A stretch of DNA of 8,290 bases. It comes from an uncultured Chromatiaceae bacterium (GTDB taxonomy: Bacteria; Pseudomonadota; Gammaproteobacteria; Enterobacterales; Alteromonadaceae). The stretch lies in assembly GCA_946482615.1 (NCBI GenBank), contig CAMLSF010000159.1, positions 1-8,290 of the forward strand. The letters are read 5' to 3'. The stretch's first letter is position 1. Every line of letters begins with the position of its first letter. Positions 1 to 6,894 of the stretch are shown in pieces. The notes beneath the pieces were generated by a model. The model made no database searches, had not been told where the DNA came from, and saw only the letters and a program-made list of their open reading frames with translations. The translations under genes were made by a program, and so were the position numbers.

Positions 1-751
1 CTGTTTCAGATCCATCAACAGCTGTGAACCAGCCCTCAATCACCATTGCCGGGTCTGAGTCCTCAAATAAAGGAGTGCACAAATCAGCCAAAGCCTCTGT
101 TAGCTTTTGTACTGATGTCACCTTGCCATCCTGCATAAATGCCACATGATCGGCAAGTTGTTCCACTTCAGTCGGATCATGGCTGATCAACAGAGCTGGC
201 AGTGCCATTTCACGCACCAGACGCCTGATAAAAGGCATAATCTCAGCTTTGCTTTGGCGGTCCAGCGCAGTAAAAGGTTCATCGAGTAATAAAATTTGCG
301 GGCTGCGTAATAAAGCCCTTCCAAGTGCAACCCGCTGTTTTTGTCCGCCAGAGAGCTGGTTAACATCACGATTCAGCAGTGGTTGCAACTCAAGTAATTC
401 AAGCACCGCAGGTAAATCTATGGCTCTTATGGCCTTTGGCGTACGATGGTAACCGTAGAGTAAATTCTCCATCACAGACAGGTGGGCTAACAAACTGCTG
501 TCCTGCAAGACCAAACCAATACGGCGCTTAGGCACAGGCAAAAAATGCTGCTTATCCTGCCAGCATTCACCGTTAAACAGAACCAGAGCCTCAGCAACTT
601 TATCAAGGCCAGCGATAAGCCGAAGCAAACTGGTTTTTCCGCTGCCAGAGCGGCCAAAGAGCGCAGTGACGCCTTGTGTCGGCAACAACGTATCCACAGT
701 TAAACTGAAATCAGTTCTGCGCCAATTGGCTTGTACTCTTAAGCCCGTCAT
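1..751 (-). CDS. modC: Molybdate ABC transporter ATP-binding protein ModC, 3' end beyond window
   Basis: ModC is the ATPase that powers molybdate import through ModB. The frame is open from ATG 751 to base 1 with no stop (250 codons). It contains Walker A GRSGSGKT (33-40), Q-loop Q83 in LVLQDSSLL, signature LSGGQKQR (133-140), Walker B ILLLDEP (153-159), D-loop ALD (162-164) and switch H191 in LLISHDPTEVEQL. VPKRRIG (73-79) before the Q-loop is typical of ModC. The family's C-terminal molybdate-binding (TOBE/MOP) domain would lie beyond the edge, so its presence is unknown. The start overlaps the modB stop by 4 bases, with a modest GGGG ribosome binding site 8 bases upstream, suggesting translational coupling. 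Confidence 0.95.
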   Translation of the reverse strand, partial: MTGLRVQANWRRTDFSLTVDTLLPTQGVTALFGRSGSGKTSLLRLIAGLDKVAEALVLFNGECWQDKQHFLPVPKRRIGLVLQDSSLLAHLSVMENLLYGYHRTPKAIRAIDLPAVLELLELQPLLNRDVNQLSGGQKQRVALGRALLRSPQILLLDEPFTALDRQSKAEIMPFIRRLVREMALPALLISHDPTEVEQLADHVAFMQDGKVTSVQKLTEALADLCTPLFEDSDPAMVIEGWFTAVDGSET

Positions 752-1428
752 GATTTGGCCCCAATACTTTTTTGAATGCCATAGACCAGAAACAGTACCA
801 AAAATGAAAAGCCAAGCAGCAACAAAGATAACTGATGTGCCGCCTGATAGTTCATCGCTTCGGTATGATCGTAAATAAGTACAGATAACACCCGGGTTTC
901 TCCCGGTATACTGCCCCCCAGCATCAGGATCACACCAAACTCCCCCACAGTGTGCGCAAAACTTAAGGTCGCAGCGACAATAAAACCTCCGCGGCACAGC
1001 GGTAAAATTACGCTGAAAAACCGGTCAACAGGGCCAGCCCCAAGGCTTGCCGCCACCTCGAGCGGTGTATGACCTAAGCGGACAAAAGCCTGATACAAAG
1101 GCTGTACAGCAAAGGGTAATGAATAAAGTACTGAGGCGATCAGTATGCCCTCGAAACGAAAAGCCAGATGGCCAAAGCCCGTACTTTCAAGATAACGGCC
1201 AACTGCTCCCTGCGGCCCCAGCAAAAGTAGCAGATAAAAACCCAATACGGTCGGCGGTAAAACCAAAGGCAGCGCAACCAGACTTTGAATACAACTACGA
1301 AAAACATCATGGCCACGACTCAGCCACCAGGCCAGAGGCGTCGCAATAATGAGTAAAATCATTGTGCTATAAGTGCACAACCGCAAGGTAACAAAGATAG
1401 CCTGCCAGTCCGCGCCGGTTAATTCCAT
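748..1428 (-). CDS. modB: Molybdate ABC transporter permease ModB
   Basis: ModB forms the inner-membrane channel of the molybdate importer. The chain of 226 residues (E. coli 229) has several strongly hydrophobic segments, roughly at 18-36, 46-70, 94-110, 147-165 and 200-217. The cytoplasmic EAA loop that contacts ModC reads EVAASLGAGPVDRFFSVILPL (from residue 124). The family signature VGEFGVILMLGGSIPGET is at 161-178. The start is placed at the ATG at 1428, with AAGG 5 bases upstream and 16 bases after the modA stop. An upstream TTG at 1464 would add 12 unrelated residues inside modA. The stop TGA overlaps the modC ATG (ATGA at 751-748). Confidence 0.95.
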   Translation of the reverse strand: MELTGADWQAIFVTLRLCTYSTMILLIIATPLAWWLSRGHDVFRSCIQSLVALPLVLPPTVLGFYLLLLLGPQGAVGRYLESTGFGHLAFRFEGILIASVLYSLPFAVQPLYQAFVRLGHTPLEVAASLGAGPVDRFFSVILPLCRGGFIVAATLSFAHTVGEFGVILMLGGSIPGETRVLSVLIYDHTEAMNYQAAHQLSLLLLGFSFLVLFLVYGIQKSIGAKS

Positions 1429-1444
1429 AGAGGCCTTGTCTGAG

Positions 1445-2200
1445 TTATGGCGAGTCCGGCACAATGAAGCCGTACTTTTTCATGATGAGATGAGCACTGT
1501 CCGTTGCCATAAAGCGGGCAAAGTCCAGTACTTCCTTTTTGTTTTTGCCTTCCTGGGTCACCACATAACCCTGCGTCAGAGGTTGATGCAACTGGGCAGG
1601 GATCAGAGAGTAGCCCTGAGTTTTAAAATCAGGAAACTTCACCAGCGACAATGCAATTACAGCTATATCCGCAGCGCCGGTTTGAGCCATTTGAGCCGCC
1701 TGCGCTACATTCTCTGCAAAAACTAACTTTGACTGAACCTGGTGCCAAACCCCGGTTGCCTCCATCGCCTCCTTTGCTCTTTTGCCATAAGGTGCATGAG
1801 CGGGTTGGGCTATCGCAATACGTTTGAATCTGGCATCCGTCAAATCGGTCAGGGTCAGGCGGCTAGCGTCTTCGTTTGCACTCCAGAGCACAAGCCGGCC
1901 AAGAGCGTAAACTTCAGGTTCTGACGCAGCGAGGCCTGCTGCTTTTAATTGTTCCGTATAAGCAATATCAGCAGAGAAAAACAGATCATAAGGCGCACCA
2001 TGAATGATCTGAGTTGTCATTTTTCCTGAAGATCCATAAATCACGTCAATCTCAGTTTCGGTATGCAGCCGCTTGTATTCAACTATCACCTCATCTAAGG
2101 CAAAACGTAAATCAGAGGCGGCCGCTACAGTGAATTTCTCCGCACTGAGTAAAGTGGAGAAACAGAGTAAAAACAAAACCAACAAAGACGCTCTCATCAT
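1445..2200 (-). CDS. modA: Periplasmic molybdate-binding protein ModA
   Basis: ModA captures molybdate (or tungstate) in the periplasm and delivers it to the ModBC transporter. An N-terminal signal peptide (MMRASLLVLFLLCFSTLLSA, likely cleaved before EKF) precedes the mature protein. The oxyanion-binding motifs are AAASDL (26-31, S29) and YGSSGKMTTQI (55-65, S58). GAPYDLFFSAD (68-78), HAPYGKRAKEA (135-145), ENVAQAAQMA (163-172) and ADIAVIALSL (177-186) follow. The HAPYG and IALSL segments resemble the Azotobacter/Pseudomonas type more than E. coli ModA. The chain is 251 residues (E. coli 257). AGGGG lies 9 bases before the first of two tandem ATGs (2200 and 2197), inside the end of mocA. No ModE-type operator is apparent. 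Confidence 0.94.
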   Translation of the reverse strand: MMRASLLVLFLLCFSTLLSAEKFTVAAASDLRFALDEVIVEYKRLHTETEIDVIYGSSGKMTTQIIHGAPYDLFFSADIAYTEQLKAAGLAASEPEVYALGRLVLWSANEDASRLTLTDLTDARFKRIAIAQPAHAPYGKRAKEAMEATGVWHQVQSKLVFAENVAQAAQMAQTGAADIAVIALSLVKFPDFKTQGYSLIPAQLHQPLTQGYVVTQEGKNKKEVLDFARFMATDSAHLIMKKYGFIVPDSP

Positions 2201-2203
2201 TAT

Positions 2204-2851
2204 TTACTGCCCCTTGACTCCCGGATCAGTCTGATTTGACGAAGCATCTGATTGTGCTTGCTCCTGATAAGCAATTAACCATTGTTGCAGCTCTTCTCTG
2301 GTGTCTATATCACAGTTCGCATTGTCCATTGCAACCTCGGCAATACGATAACCGGGGTTATACAACAAGGCTTTAGCGCCTTGCTCACCAGAAAGCTGCA
2401 TTAGCTCAGGAAACAAAGAACGAGCAAAAATAGCCGGAGCCCCTCTTCTTCCATCGTACAGAGCACAAGCTGCATCTGCATCTTTAAACGCATCCCTAAG
2501 ACGGCGGAAGTCCTCTGCCTGTATATTGATTTGGTCAGCCAGCACAATAACTACAGCATCATAGTGAACCGCAAGCTGATTTACCGCATAGCTGATGCTC
2601 TGTCCCATGCCCAACATCCATTGCGGATGATAAAGCACCGGAATATCAGCAATATCTCCTCTGGCCATTGCATCCAACAGATCCTGATGCCAGTAGCCGG
2701 AGATCAGATACAAAGGCCCATCAAAGCACGCCTGAACCTGTTGTAATATTCTGCCCACCACAGGCGTGCCGGCAGCGTCTGCCAATAATTTACAACCGCC
2801 AAAACGTGACGAGTTTCCGGCCGCCAAGATCATAGTCACCCATCTGGTCAT
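2204..2851 (-). CDS. mocA: MobA/MocA-family nucleotidyltransferase, probable molybdenum cofactor cytidylyltransferase
   Basis: The protein has the NTP_transf_3 fold. MocA members attach CMP from CTP to the cofactor, giving the cytosine dinucleotide form used by xanthine-dehydrogenase-family enzymes. Seen here: LAAGNSSRFGGCKLL (9-23) with K21, GMGQSISYA (81-89), VLADQ (103-107) with the likely Mg-binding D106, RRGAPAIF (135-142), GEQGAKALL (155-163) and DIDTREEL (181-188). LAAG at the nucleotide loop, in place of the LAGG of MobA, points to CTP and the MocA branch. The proline usually following LADQ is absent (LADQINI). A hydrophilic tail (about 198-215) makes it longer than E. coli MocA (192). 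It sits between moeA and modA, 3 bases before modA. Related enzymes in other pathways cannot be excluded from motifs alone, but the context favours MocA. Confidence 0.82.
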   Translation of the reverse strand: MTRWVTMILAAGNSSRFGGCKLLADAAGTPVVGRILQQVQACFDGPLYLISGYWHQDLLDAMARGDIADIPVLYHPQWMLGMGQSISYAVNQLAVHYDAVVIVLADQINIQAEDFRRLRDAFKDADAACALYDGRRGAPAIFARSLFPELMQLSGEQGAKALLYNPGYRIAEVAMDNANCDIDTREELQQWLIAYQEQAQSDASSNQTDPGVKGQ

Positions 2852-2874
2852 TCAACACCACCTTCGGAGTCCGG

Positions 2875-4131
2875 TCAAAAACGCTGGTTAAAAAACTGAA
2901 TTTCTACCCGCTCAGAAAGCTGCATATCTCCCTGCTCTGCACTCAAGCAAAGATAACAGTTTGCCTGGCTCATTGACGATAAAACACCTGAACTTTGGTT
3001 TCCTAAAGGCCGCACTTTAAGCTGGCCCTGCTCATCACTATAAGCAATAGCACGCTGAAACTCGGCTCTGCCGGGCTGCTTCTTTATAGGTGATTCCAGC
3101 TCTGCATAAAAAACCACAGCAGAGCTATCCTCCGACTGACCAGCCAGCTTGTTAAGCCCAATCCGCACCAGGAGATCAAAAGTCACAGCTGTTGACACCG
3201 GATTGCCCGGCAAACCAAAAAAGTAGCTGTTGGGTAAGGTTCCAAAAGCAAAAGGTTTTCCGGGTTTAGCTGCAACTTTCCAAAAGCCAATCTGTCCTAT
3301 CTGTTGCACTACGTCCCGGGTAAAATCAGCATCGCCAACAGATACGCCTCCTGAGCAAATCACCAGGTCGGCCAGCTGATCGCCCTGTAAGAATGCCTCT
3401 CTGATTTTAAGTTTATCGTCAGGAATAATGCCTAAATCAATCACGTCACAATGTGCTTTTTTCAGCATGGACAGCAACACTATTCTGTTGCTTTCATAAA
3501 TTTCGCCATCACTAAGCACAGTACCAGCCTGCTTTAACTCATCGCCAGTCGACAATACAGCGACCCGGGGTTTCGCAAACACTTTGACCCGGGTAACACC
3601 TATAGAGGAAAGCAATCCTAAATCAACACTATTGAGGCGTCGCCCGGCGGCAAACACCTGCTTGTCTTTTTGCAAGTCCTCACCCGCAAGCCTGATAAAT
3701 TCACCAACCCGGCATTGTTCGCCCTGCCTGATATAAACAAATTCTCCGTCAATCCGCGCATTTTCCTGGATCAGTATTGAAGTGGCGGCCTCTGGCACTA
3801 CAGCACCTGTGGTGATCCGGATACAATCGCCGGGTTTCAGCTGACCGTAAAATGGAGTCCCGGCGTAAGACGTGTCCACCAGATGAAATTTAGATTGCCG
3901 GATAGCTGCCCCCTGGCTGTGTTCTTCAGTCACAAGAGCGTATCCATCCATAGCTGAATTATTTTGCAAAGGAACATTGATGGGAGAAACCACTGCCTCA
4001 GCCAGCACTCTGTCAAGACCCTGAGCCAGTTCCACCAGCTCAATACTTTGCACAGGCTCAATCCCTTGCCGGACCAACTGCTTTGCTTGTGCAACAGAAA
4101 GCATAGTCTGACTGGCTGTTTTAGTGTCCAT
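2875..4131 (-). CDS. moeA: Molybdopterin molybdenumtransferase MoeA
   Basis: MoeA inserts molybdate into adenylylated molybdopterin, releasing AMP and giving the basic molybdenum cofactor. The sequence contains NNSAMDGYA (57-65), ITTGAVVPEAA (106-116), VLSTGDEL (192-199), YESNR (212-216), CSGGVSVGDADFT (259-271), AAKPGKPFAFG (287-297) and FFGLPGNPVSTA (304-315). The C-terminal beta-barrel domain shows GRAEFQRA and NQSSGVLSSMSQANCYL. D62, E198 and D267/D269 sit at positions equivalent to residues important in E. coli MoeA. The 418 residues compare with 411. AAGGGGGAG 7 bases before the ATG at 4131 is a strong ribosome binding site. mocA follows after 23 bases. There is no mobA or mogA fusion. 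Confidence 0.97.
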   Translation of the reverse strand: MDTKTASQTMLSVAQAKQLVRQGIEPVQSIELVELAQGLDRVLAEAVVSPINVPLQNNSAMDGYALVTEEHSQGAAIRQSKFHLVDTSYAGTPFYGQLKPGDCIRITTGAVVPEAATSILIQENARIDGEFVYIRQGEQCRVGEFIRLAGEDLQKDKQVFAAGRRLNSVDLGLLSSIGVTRVKVFAKPRVAVLSTGDELKQAGTVLSDGEIYESNRIVLLSMLKKAHCDVIDLGIIPDDKLKIREAFLQGDQLADLVICSGGVSVGDADFTRDVVQQIGQIGFWKVAAKPGKPFAFGTLPNSYFFGLPGNPVSTAVTFDLLVRIGLNKLAGQSEDSSAVVFYAELESPIKKQPGRAEFQRAIAYSDEQGQLKVRPLGNQSSGVLSSMSQANCYLCLSAEQGDMQLSERVEIQFFNQRF

Positions 4132-4157
4132 CTACTGACTCCCCCTTCTGAGGTTGG

Positions 4158-4622
4158 TTATATGCCTTTCGCCTGCCAGTGCGCTTTTGCGGCCAGTTCT
4201 TTCTGATTAAACTCCACCCATCGACTCCCCTTGTCTGTCGCTTCTTTTTTCCAAATCGGCACTTCAGTTTTCAGAAAGTCCATAATGAACTGAGCTGCAG
4301 AAAAAGCATCGGAGCGGTGTGCACTGCTGACAGCGACCATCACAATTTGTTGAGAAATCGCAAGTTTTCCGACTCGGTGTATCACTCGGATCCGGTCGAG
4401 TGACCACTGTTGACGGGCTTGATCGATGATGCCCTGCAGCGCCTTTTCTGCCATACCCGGATAGTGCTCTAACTCCAGCTCCATCACCTGATCGCCCTGA
4501 TTAAAATCTCTGACTAAACCAGTAAAAAGCACCACAGCGCCGGAGGAAGTTGCTCCATCAAGCATCTGCTGGTACTCAGCTGTCAAATCAAAATCTGCCG
4601 TTTGGATGGCAAGGTAATCCAT
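4158..4622 (-). CDS. moaE: Molybdopterin synthase catalytic subunit MoaE
   Basis: MoaE is the large subunit of molybdopterin synthase. It binds cyclic pyranopterin monophosphate and transfers two sulfurs from MoaD thiocarboxylate. With the start at 4622 it has 154 residues (E. coli 150). Landmarks are FTGLVRDFNQGD (33-44), LELEHYPGMAEKAL (49-62), IHRVGKL (81-87), SSAHRSDAFSAAQ (99-111) and DFLKTEVPIWKKE (115-127). K118 and K125 correspond to the catalytic lysines K119 and K126 of E. coli, and R38 to the conserved R39. A longer frame from 4661 would add 13 residues without family similarity and overlap moaD by 38 bases, so it was not chosen. moeA follows after 26 bases. Confidence 0.97.
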   Translation of the reverse strand: MDYLAIQTADFDLTAEYQQMLDGATSSGAVVLFTGLVRDFNQGDQVMELELEHYPGMAEKALQGIIDQARQQWSLDRIRVIHRVGKLAISQQIVMVAVSSAHRSDAFSAAQFIMDFLKTEVPIWKKEATDKGSRWVEFNQKELAAKAHWQAKGI

Positions 4623-4632
4623 ATCAACCTCC
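4620..4632 (-). promoter_or_regulatory. moaE ribosome binding site embedded in the moaD Gly-Gly codons
   Basis: GGAGGT at 4632-4627 is a near-ideal Shine-Dalgarno, and it is also the two codons (GGA GGT) for the terminal glycines of MoaD. It is followed by TGA, one base, and the moaE ATG at 4622-4620. The spacing from GGAGG to ATG is 5 bases. This decides the moaE start against an in-frame ATG at 4661, inside moaD. Confidence 0.8.
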
Positions 4633-4875
4633 GGTGACGGGAGGGAAAAATGCAACTTCATCCCCGGCTTTGACCAGCGTATCCGGGCCGGCCAGCTGTT
4701 GATTCACAGCACACATCAGTTGGGAGGACTGTAAATATTCCTGCCATGAAGGTCGAGTCTGGATGATTAGACTGATTAAGGCGCTGATATCCATAGCTTC
4801 GCTCAAATCCAGCTCAATCTGATCACAACCTAATAACTCTCTGAGCTGAGCAAAAAACAAGATTTTTGTCCTCAT
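4624..4875 (-). CDS. moaD: Molybdopterin synthase small (sulfur-carrier) subunit MoaD
   Basis: MoaD is a ubiquitin-like sulfur carrier. MoeB activates its C-terminus, sulfur is loaded as a thiocarboxylate, and MoaE uses it to build the dithiolene of molybdopterin. The 83-residue chain has the expected beta-grasp pattern: [13 protein letters not shown] at the start, [24 protein letters not shown] near the end, and the essential terminal Gly-Gly (82-83). E. coli MoaD is 81 residues. The start ATG at 4875 overlaps the moaC stop by 4 bases. Only one base separates its TGA from the moaE start, which fits equal production of the two synthase subunits. Confidence 0.96.
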   Translation of the reverse strand: MRTKILFFAQLRELLGCDQIELDLSEAMDISALISLIIQTRPSWQEYLQSSQLMCAVNQQLAGPDTLVKAGDEVAFFPPVTGG

Positions 4876-5348
4876 GCAGTACGCTCCCAGTCACCACTTT
4901 TTCCACCAGACTTTGCCAGAACCCGGATGCCATGGATTTCCATCATAGGGTCTTCGGCTTTACACATATCAAATAAAGTCAGCAATGCCACACTAACGGC
5001 TGTCAGTGCTTCCATTTCAACCCCGGTCTGACCTTGCAGTTTGCACAGACTAGATACACGCACCTGATGACTCTGAGGCATCAGCTCAAAATCGACAGCA
5101 ACTTTAGTCAAGGCTAACGGATGACACAAAGGGATCAGATCTGCACACTTTTTAGCCCCCTGAATGCCGGCAATACGGGCGGTAGCCAACACGTCACCTT
5201 TTTTATGTTTCTGTTCAACCAGCATCCTAAAAGCAGATTCAGACATCCGTATAAAGCCTTCGGCTTTGGCCTCTCTGGCAGAGAACTCTTTGCCTGTTAC
5301 ATCCACCATAGAGGCTCGTCCATCGTGGTCAATATGTGTCAATGCCAT
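4872..5348 (-). CDS. moaC: Cyclic pyranopterin monophosphate synthase MoaC
   Basis: MoaC converts the cyclised GTP made by MoaA into cyclic pyranopterin monophosphate, as a hexamer in the cytoplasm. The motifs MVDVTGK (14-20), [17 protein letters not shown] (51-67), [13 protein letters not shown] (71-83), [13 protein letters not shown] (109-121), FDMCKA (126-131) and KSGGKSGDW (146-154) are all present. Residues matching E. coli catalytic or pocket positions (offset by one) include K50, H76, E111, E113, D127 and K130. The 158 residues compare with 161 in E. coli. The ATG at 5348 gives the family N-terminus ALTHIDHDG, with AGGG 6 bases upstream. An out-of-frame ATG lies 5 bases before it. The stop overlaps the moaD start in an ATGA, implying coupled translation. 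Confidence 0.97.
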   Translation of the reverse strand: MALTHIDHDGRASMVDVTGKEFSAREAKAEGFIRMSESAFRMLVEQKHKKGDVLATARIAGIQGAKKCADLIPLCHPLALTKVAVDFELMPQSHQVRVSSLCKLQGQTGVEMEALTAVSVALLTLFDMCKAEDPMMEIHGIRVLAKSGGKSGDWERTA

Positions 5349-5380
5349 GCCATACCCTGCGTCATTAAAAAGAATGGGGA

Positions 5381-5899
5381 TCAGAGCGCCTTTAACAGCG
5401 CCGCATAGTTACAAGGCTTATGCCTCGAATCTAACTGGTCTTTGATAATATGAGTCCATGCTGTTTTGCAGGCTCCGCTGGATCCCGGCATACAAAAAAT
5501 AAGAGTCCCGTTGGCAAGACCTGCTACAGCCCGGGATTGAATAGTAGAATTACCTATTTCCTGATAGGACACTTGCCTGAACACTTCGCCAAAGCCCTCT
5601 ATCGTTTTATCAAATAAAGGCCGCACAGCTTCAGGTGTCGAATCTCTGGCCGCAAAACCCGTGCCGCCTGTAATAAGCACCACTTCGACATGCTCTGAGG
5701 CTATCCAATTTGCCACCAATGCACGAATTTGATAAAGCTCATCTTTAAGGATTTTTTTCTCCACCACAATGTGCCCTTCCGCCAGTACTTGTGTTTTCAG
5801 GTAAGCACCAGAGCTGTCAGTCAGCTCATCCCTGGTGTCAGAAACTGTCAGAATTGCGATATTCAAAGGAACCAGTTGAGCAGTAGCAGAAGTCGTCAT
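5381..5899 (-). CDS. moaB: MoaB, molybdopterin adenylyltransferase-family protein
   Basis: MoaB belongs to the MoaB/Mog fold that binds molybdopterin. Active members adenylylate molybdopterin so that MoeA can insert molybdate. Visible motifs are [17 protein letters not shown] (15-31), TGGTG (77-81), RDSTPEA (85-91), EGFGEVFR (101-108), [11 protein letters not shown] (117-127) and PGSSGA (138-143). At 172 residues it has full MoaB length (E. coli 170). The RDxTPEA motif is closer to active Mog/Cnx1G-type enzymes and Pseudomonas MoaB than to E. coli MoaB (GDQAPEA), which is reported to be inactive. No mogA is seen in the window, so this protein may supply that step; that is inference. It lies 32 bases upstream of moaC and probably begins the tightly packed downstream operon. 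Confidence 0.93.
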   Translation of the reverse strand: MTTSATAQLVPLNIAILTVSDTRDELTDSSGAYLKTQVLAEGHIVVEKKILKDELYQIRALVANWIASEHVEVVLITGGTGFAARDSTPEAVRPLFDKTIEGFGEVFRQVSYQEIGNSTIQSRAVAGLANGTLIFCMPGSSGACKTAWTHIIKDQLDSRHKPCNYAALLKAL

Positions 5900-6050
5900 A
5901 CCCTATTTACCTTTTATTAGAACAGAGGAAGAAGCACATTTTAAATAACCACTGTAAAGCGCCACACGAAAACTAAATGACTTTATTATCAGCTGTTCAT
6001 CTAGTCTGGTTTTTTCATATTCTTAAACAAACCCGGTGCAGGCAGCTGCA
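5900..6050. other. 151-base moeB-moaB spacer, no gene
   Basis: This is the longest non-coding gap in the window. It is A/T-rich apart from the hairpin at its moeB end. I found no open frame beyond a few codons and no convincing -35/-10 pair at proper spacing. A GATAAT at about 5991-5986 on the minus strand is the best -10-like hexamer but lacks a -35. AAAGGT, about 10 bases before the moaB ATG, is the likely ribosome binding site. Its size suggests a promoter for the moaB-modC block that I cannot pinpoint. Confidence 0.5.
6037..6050 (-). terminator. Weak terminator-like hairpin just after moeB
   Basis: Directly after the moeB TGA the minus strand reads TGCAG-CTGC-CTGCA, a perfect 5-bp stem with a 4-base loop. 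Five bases later comes an interrupted T-rich stretch (TTTGTTT). This resembles a leaky terminator or pause site before the 151-base gap, but the stem is short and the T-tract is broken and displaced. The assignment is tentative. Confidence 0.22.
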
Positions 6051-6815
6051 TCATGTCACCGGCTTACCGCATACCGGACACTCCGGGTCAGGCACTATCC
6101 TGAAACTATTAAAAACCATATGTTTTACATCGACACACAACAAACGCCCGGTCAGAGGCTCACCGGTTTTGCAAATCAACTTCAAGACTTCAGCCGCCTG
6201 TATTGAGCCAATGATACCTACAGTGGGCGAAAAAACCCCCATCTCTGAACAGCTTTGCTGAGCTTCAGTAAAAAAACGGCTGAAGCACTGATAACAGGGT
6301 TCTCCACTTCGCATACCTAAACTGACCACCTGACCTTCAAATCGTATTGCTGCACCAGACACTAGCGGCACTTTATGCTCAAAACACAGCTGATTAATTT
6401 GCTGCCTGCTGCTCAGGTTATCCGTACAGTCTGCGACCACATCAACCTGGTTCAGCAGCTCTGCCAATTCAGACTGAGCTAACCTAAGCTCCAACGTCTC
6501 AATCTGAACCTCTGAATTGATCTGACTCAGTGTATTTTTTGCGCTGATCACTTTGGCACAACCCAGTGCGGACTCAAAATGCAGAACCTGTCGTTGCAGG
6601 TTGGTTTTTTCAACCCTGTCGTCATCCACTAAGGTCAGTTTACCTATACCTGAAGCCGCCAGGTATTGCGCTGCAGCACAGCCCAGCCCCCCCAATCCAA
6701 GGATCAGAACATGCGCGTTATGGATCCTGGTTTGTCCTTCAAGTTCGATGGAAGGAAGCATAATATGCCTGCTGTATCGCAGCATCTGCCCGTAACTGAG
6801 TTCTTTCTCTGACAT
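6051..6815 (-). CDS. moeB: Molybdopterin-synthase adenylyltransferase MoeB
   Basis: MoeB is an E1-like enzyme that uses ATP to adenylate the C-terminal glycine of MoaD, so that MoaD can be converted to a thiocarboxylate. The nucleotide-binding loop GLGGLG is at 40-45, VDDDR at 63-67, NLQRQ at 72-76 and DCTDN at 129-133. SGAAIRFEGQ (153-162) is the usual adenylation-domain signature. Zinc cysteines appear as CYQC (C174, C177) and CPVC (C246, C249). There is no C-terminal rhodanese domain, so it is the short MoeB form (254 residues against about 249 in E. coli), not the ThiF/MoeZ fusion. The ATG at 6815 matches the family N-terminus (ELSYGQMLRYSRHI), although its Shine-Dalgarno is weak. It is separated by larger gaps from moaA (79 bases) and moaB (151 bases). 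Confidence 0.95.
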   Translation of the reverse strand: MSEKELSYGQMLRYSRHIMLPSIELEGQTRIHNAHVLILGLGGLGCAAAQYLAASGIGKLTLVDDDRVEKTNLQRQVLHFESALGCAKVISAKNTLSQINSEVQIETLELRLAQSELAELLNQVDVVADCTDNLSSRQQINQLCFEHKVPLVSGAAIRFEGQVVSLGMRSGEPCYQCFSRFFTEAQQSCSEMGVFSPTVGIIGSIQAAEVLKLICKTGEPLTGRLLCVDVKHMVFNSFRIVPDPECPVCGKPVT

Positions 6816-6842
6816 AAGTTATAACTGCTTTTAATTCAAAGT

Positions 6843-6871
6843 TTTATAGAAGGCTATGCCACAACTGTACA
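6843..6871 (-). promoter_or_regulatory. Candidate sigma70-type promoter for moeB
   Basis: On the minus strand TGTACA (6871-6866; 4 of 6 matches to TTGACA) is followed after exactly 17 bases by TATAAA (6848-6843; 5 of 6 matches to TATAAT). A start near 6836 would leave a leader of about 21 bases before the moeB ATG at 6815. It would let moeB and downstream genes be transcribed separately from moaA. The match is good but unproven, and such hexamers occur by chance in A/T-rich spacers. Confidence 0.4.
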
Positions 6872-6894
6872 ATAGGCCACTCCTAACAGCTGAT

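Noticed and set aside
1429..1464. TTG start at 1464 for modB
   Set aside because: It would add 12 residues without family similarity and overlap modA; the ATG at 1428 has an AAGG ribosome binding site and matches ModB length.
2201..2300. ModE operator before modA
   Set aside because: No TATAT-rich palindrome of the ModE kind is visible, and modA lies only 3 bases after mocA, so control probably comes from further upstream.
4623..4661. ATG at 4661 as moaE start
   Set aside because: It lies inside moaD, lacks the GGAGGT site and adds residues that MoaE does not have.
5121..5445. Plus-strand open frames opposite moaC and moaB
   Set aside because: They are shadows of well-supported minus-strand genes and show no recognisable domain. 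Other plus-strand frames across the window are the same.
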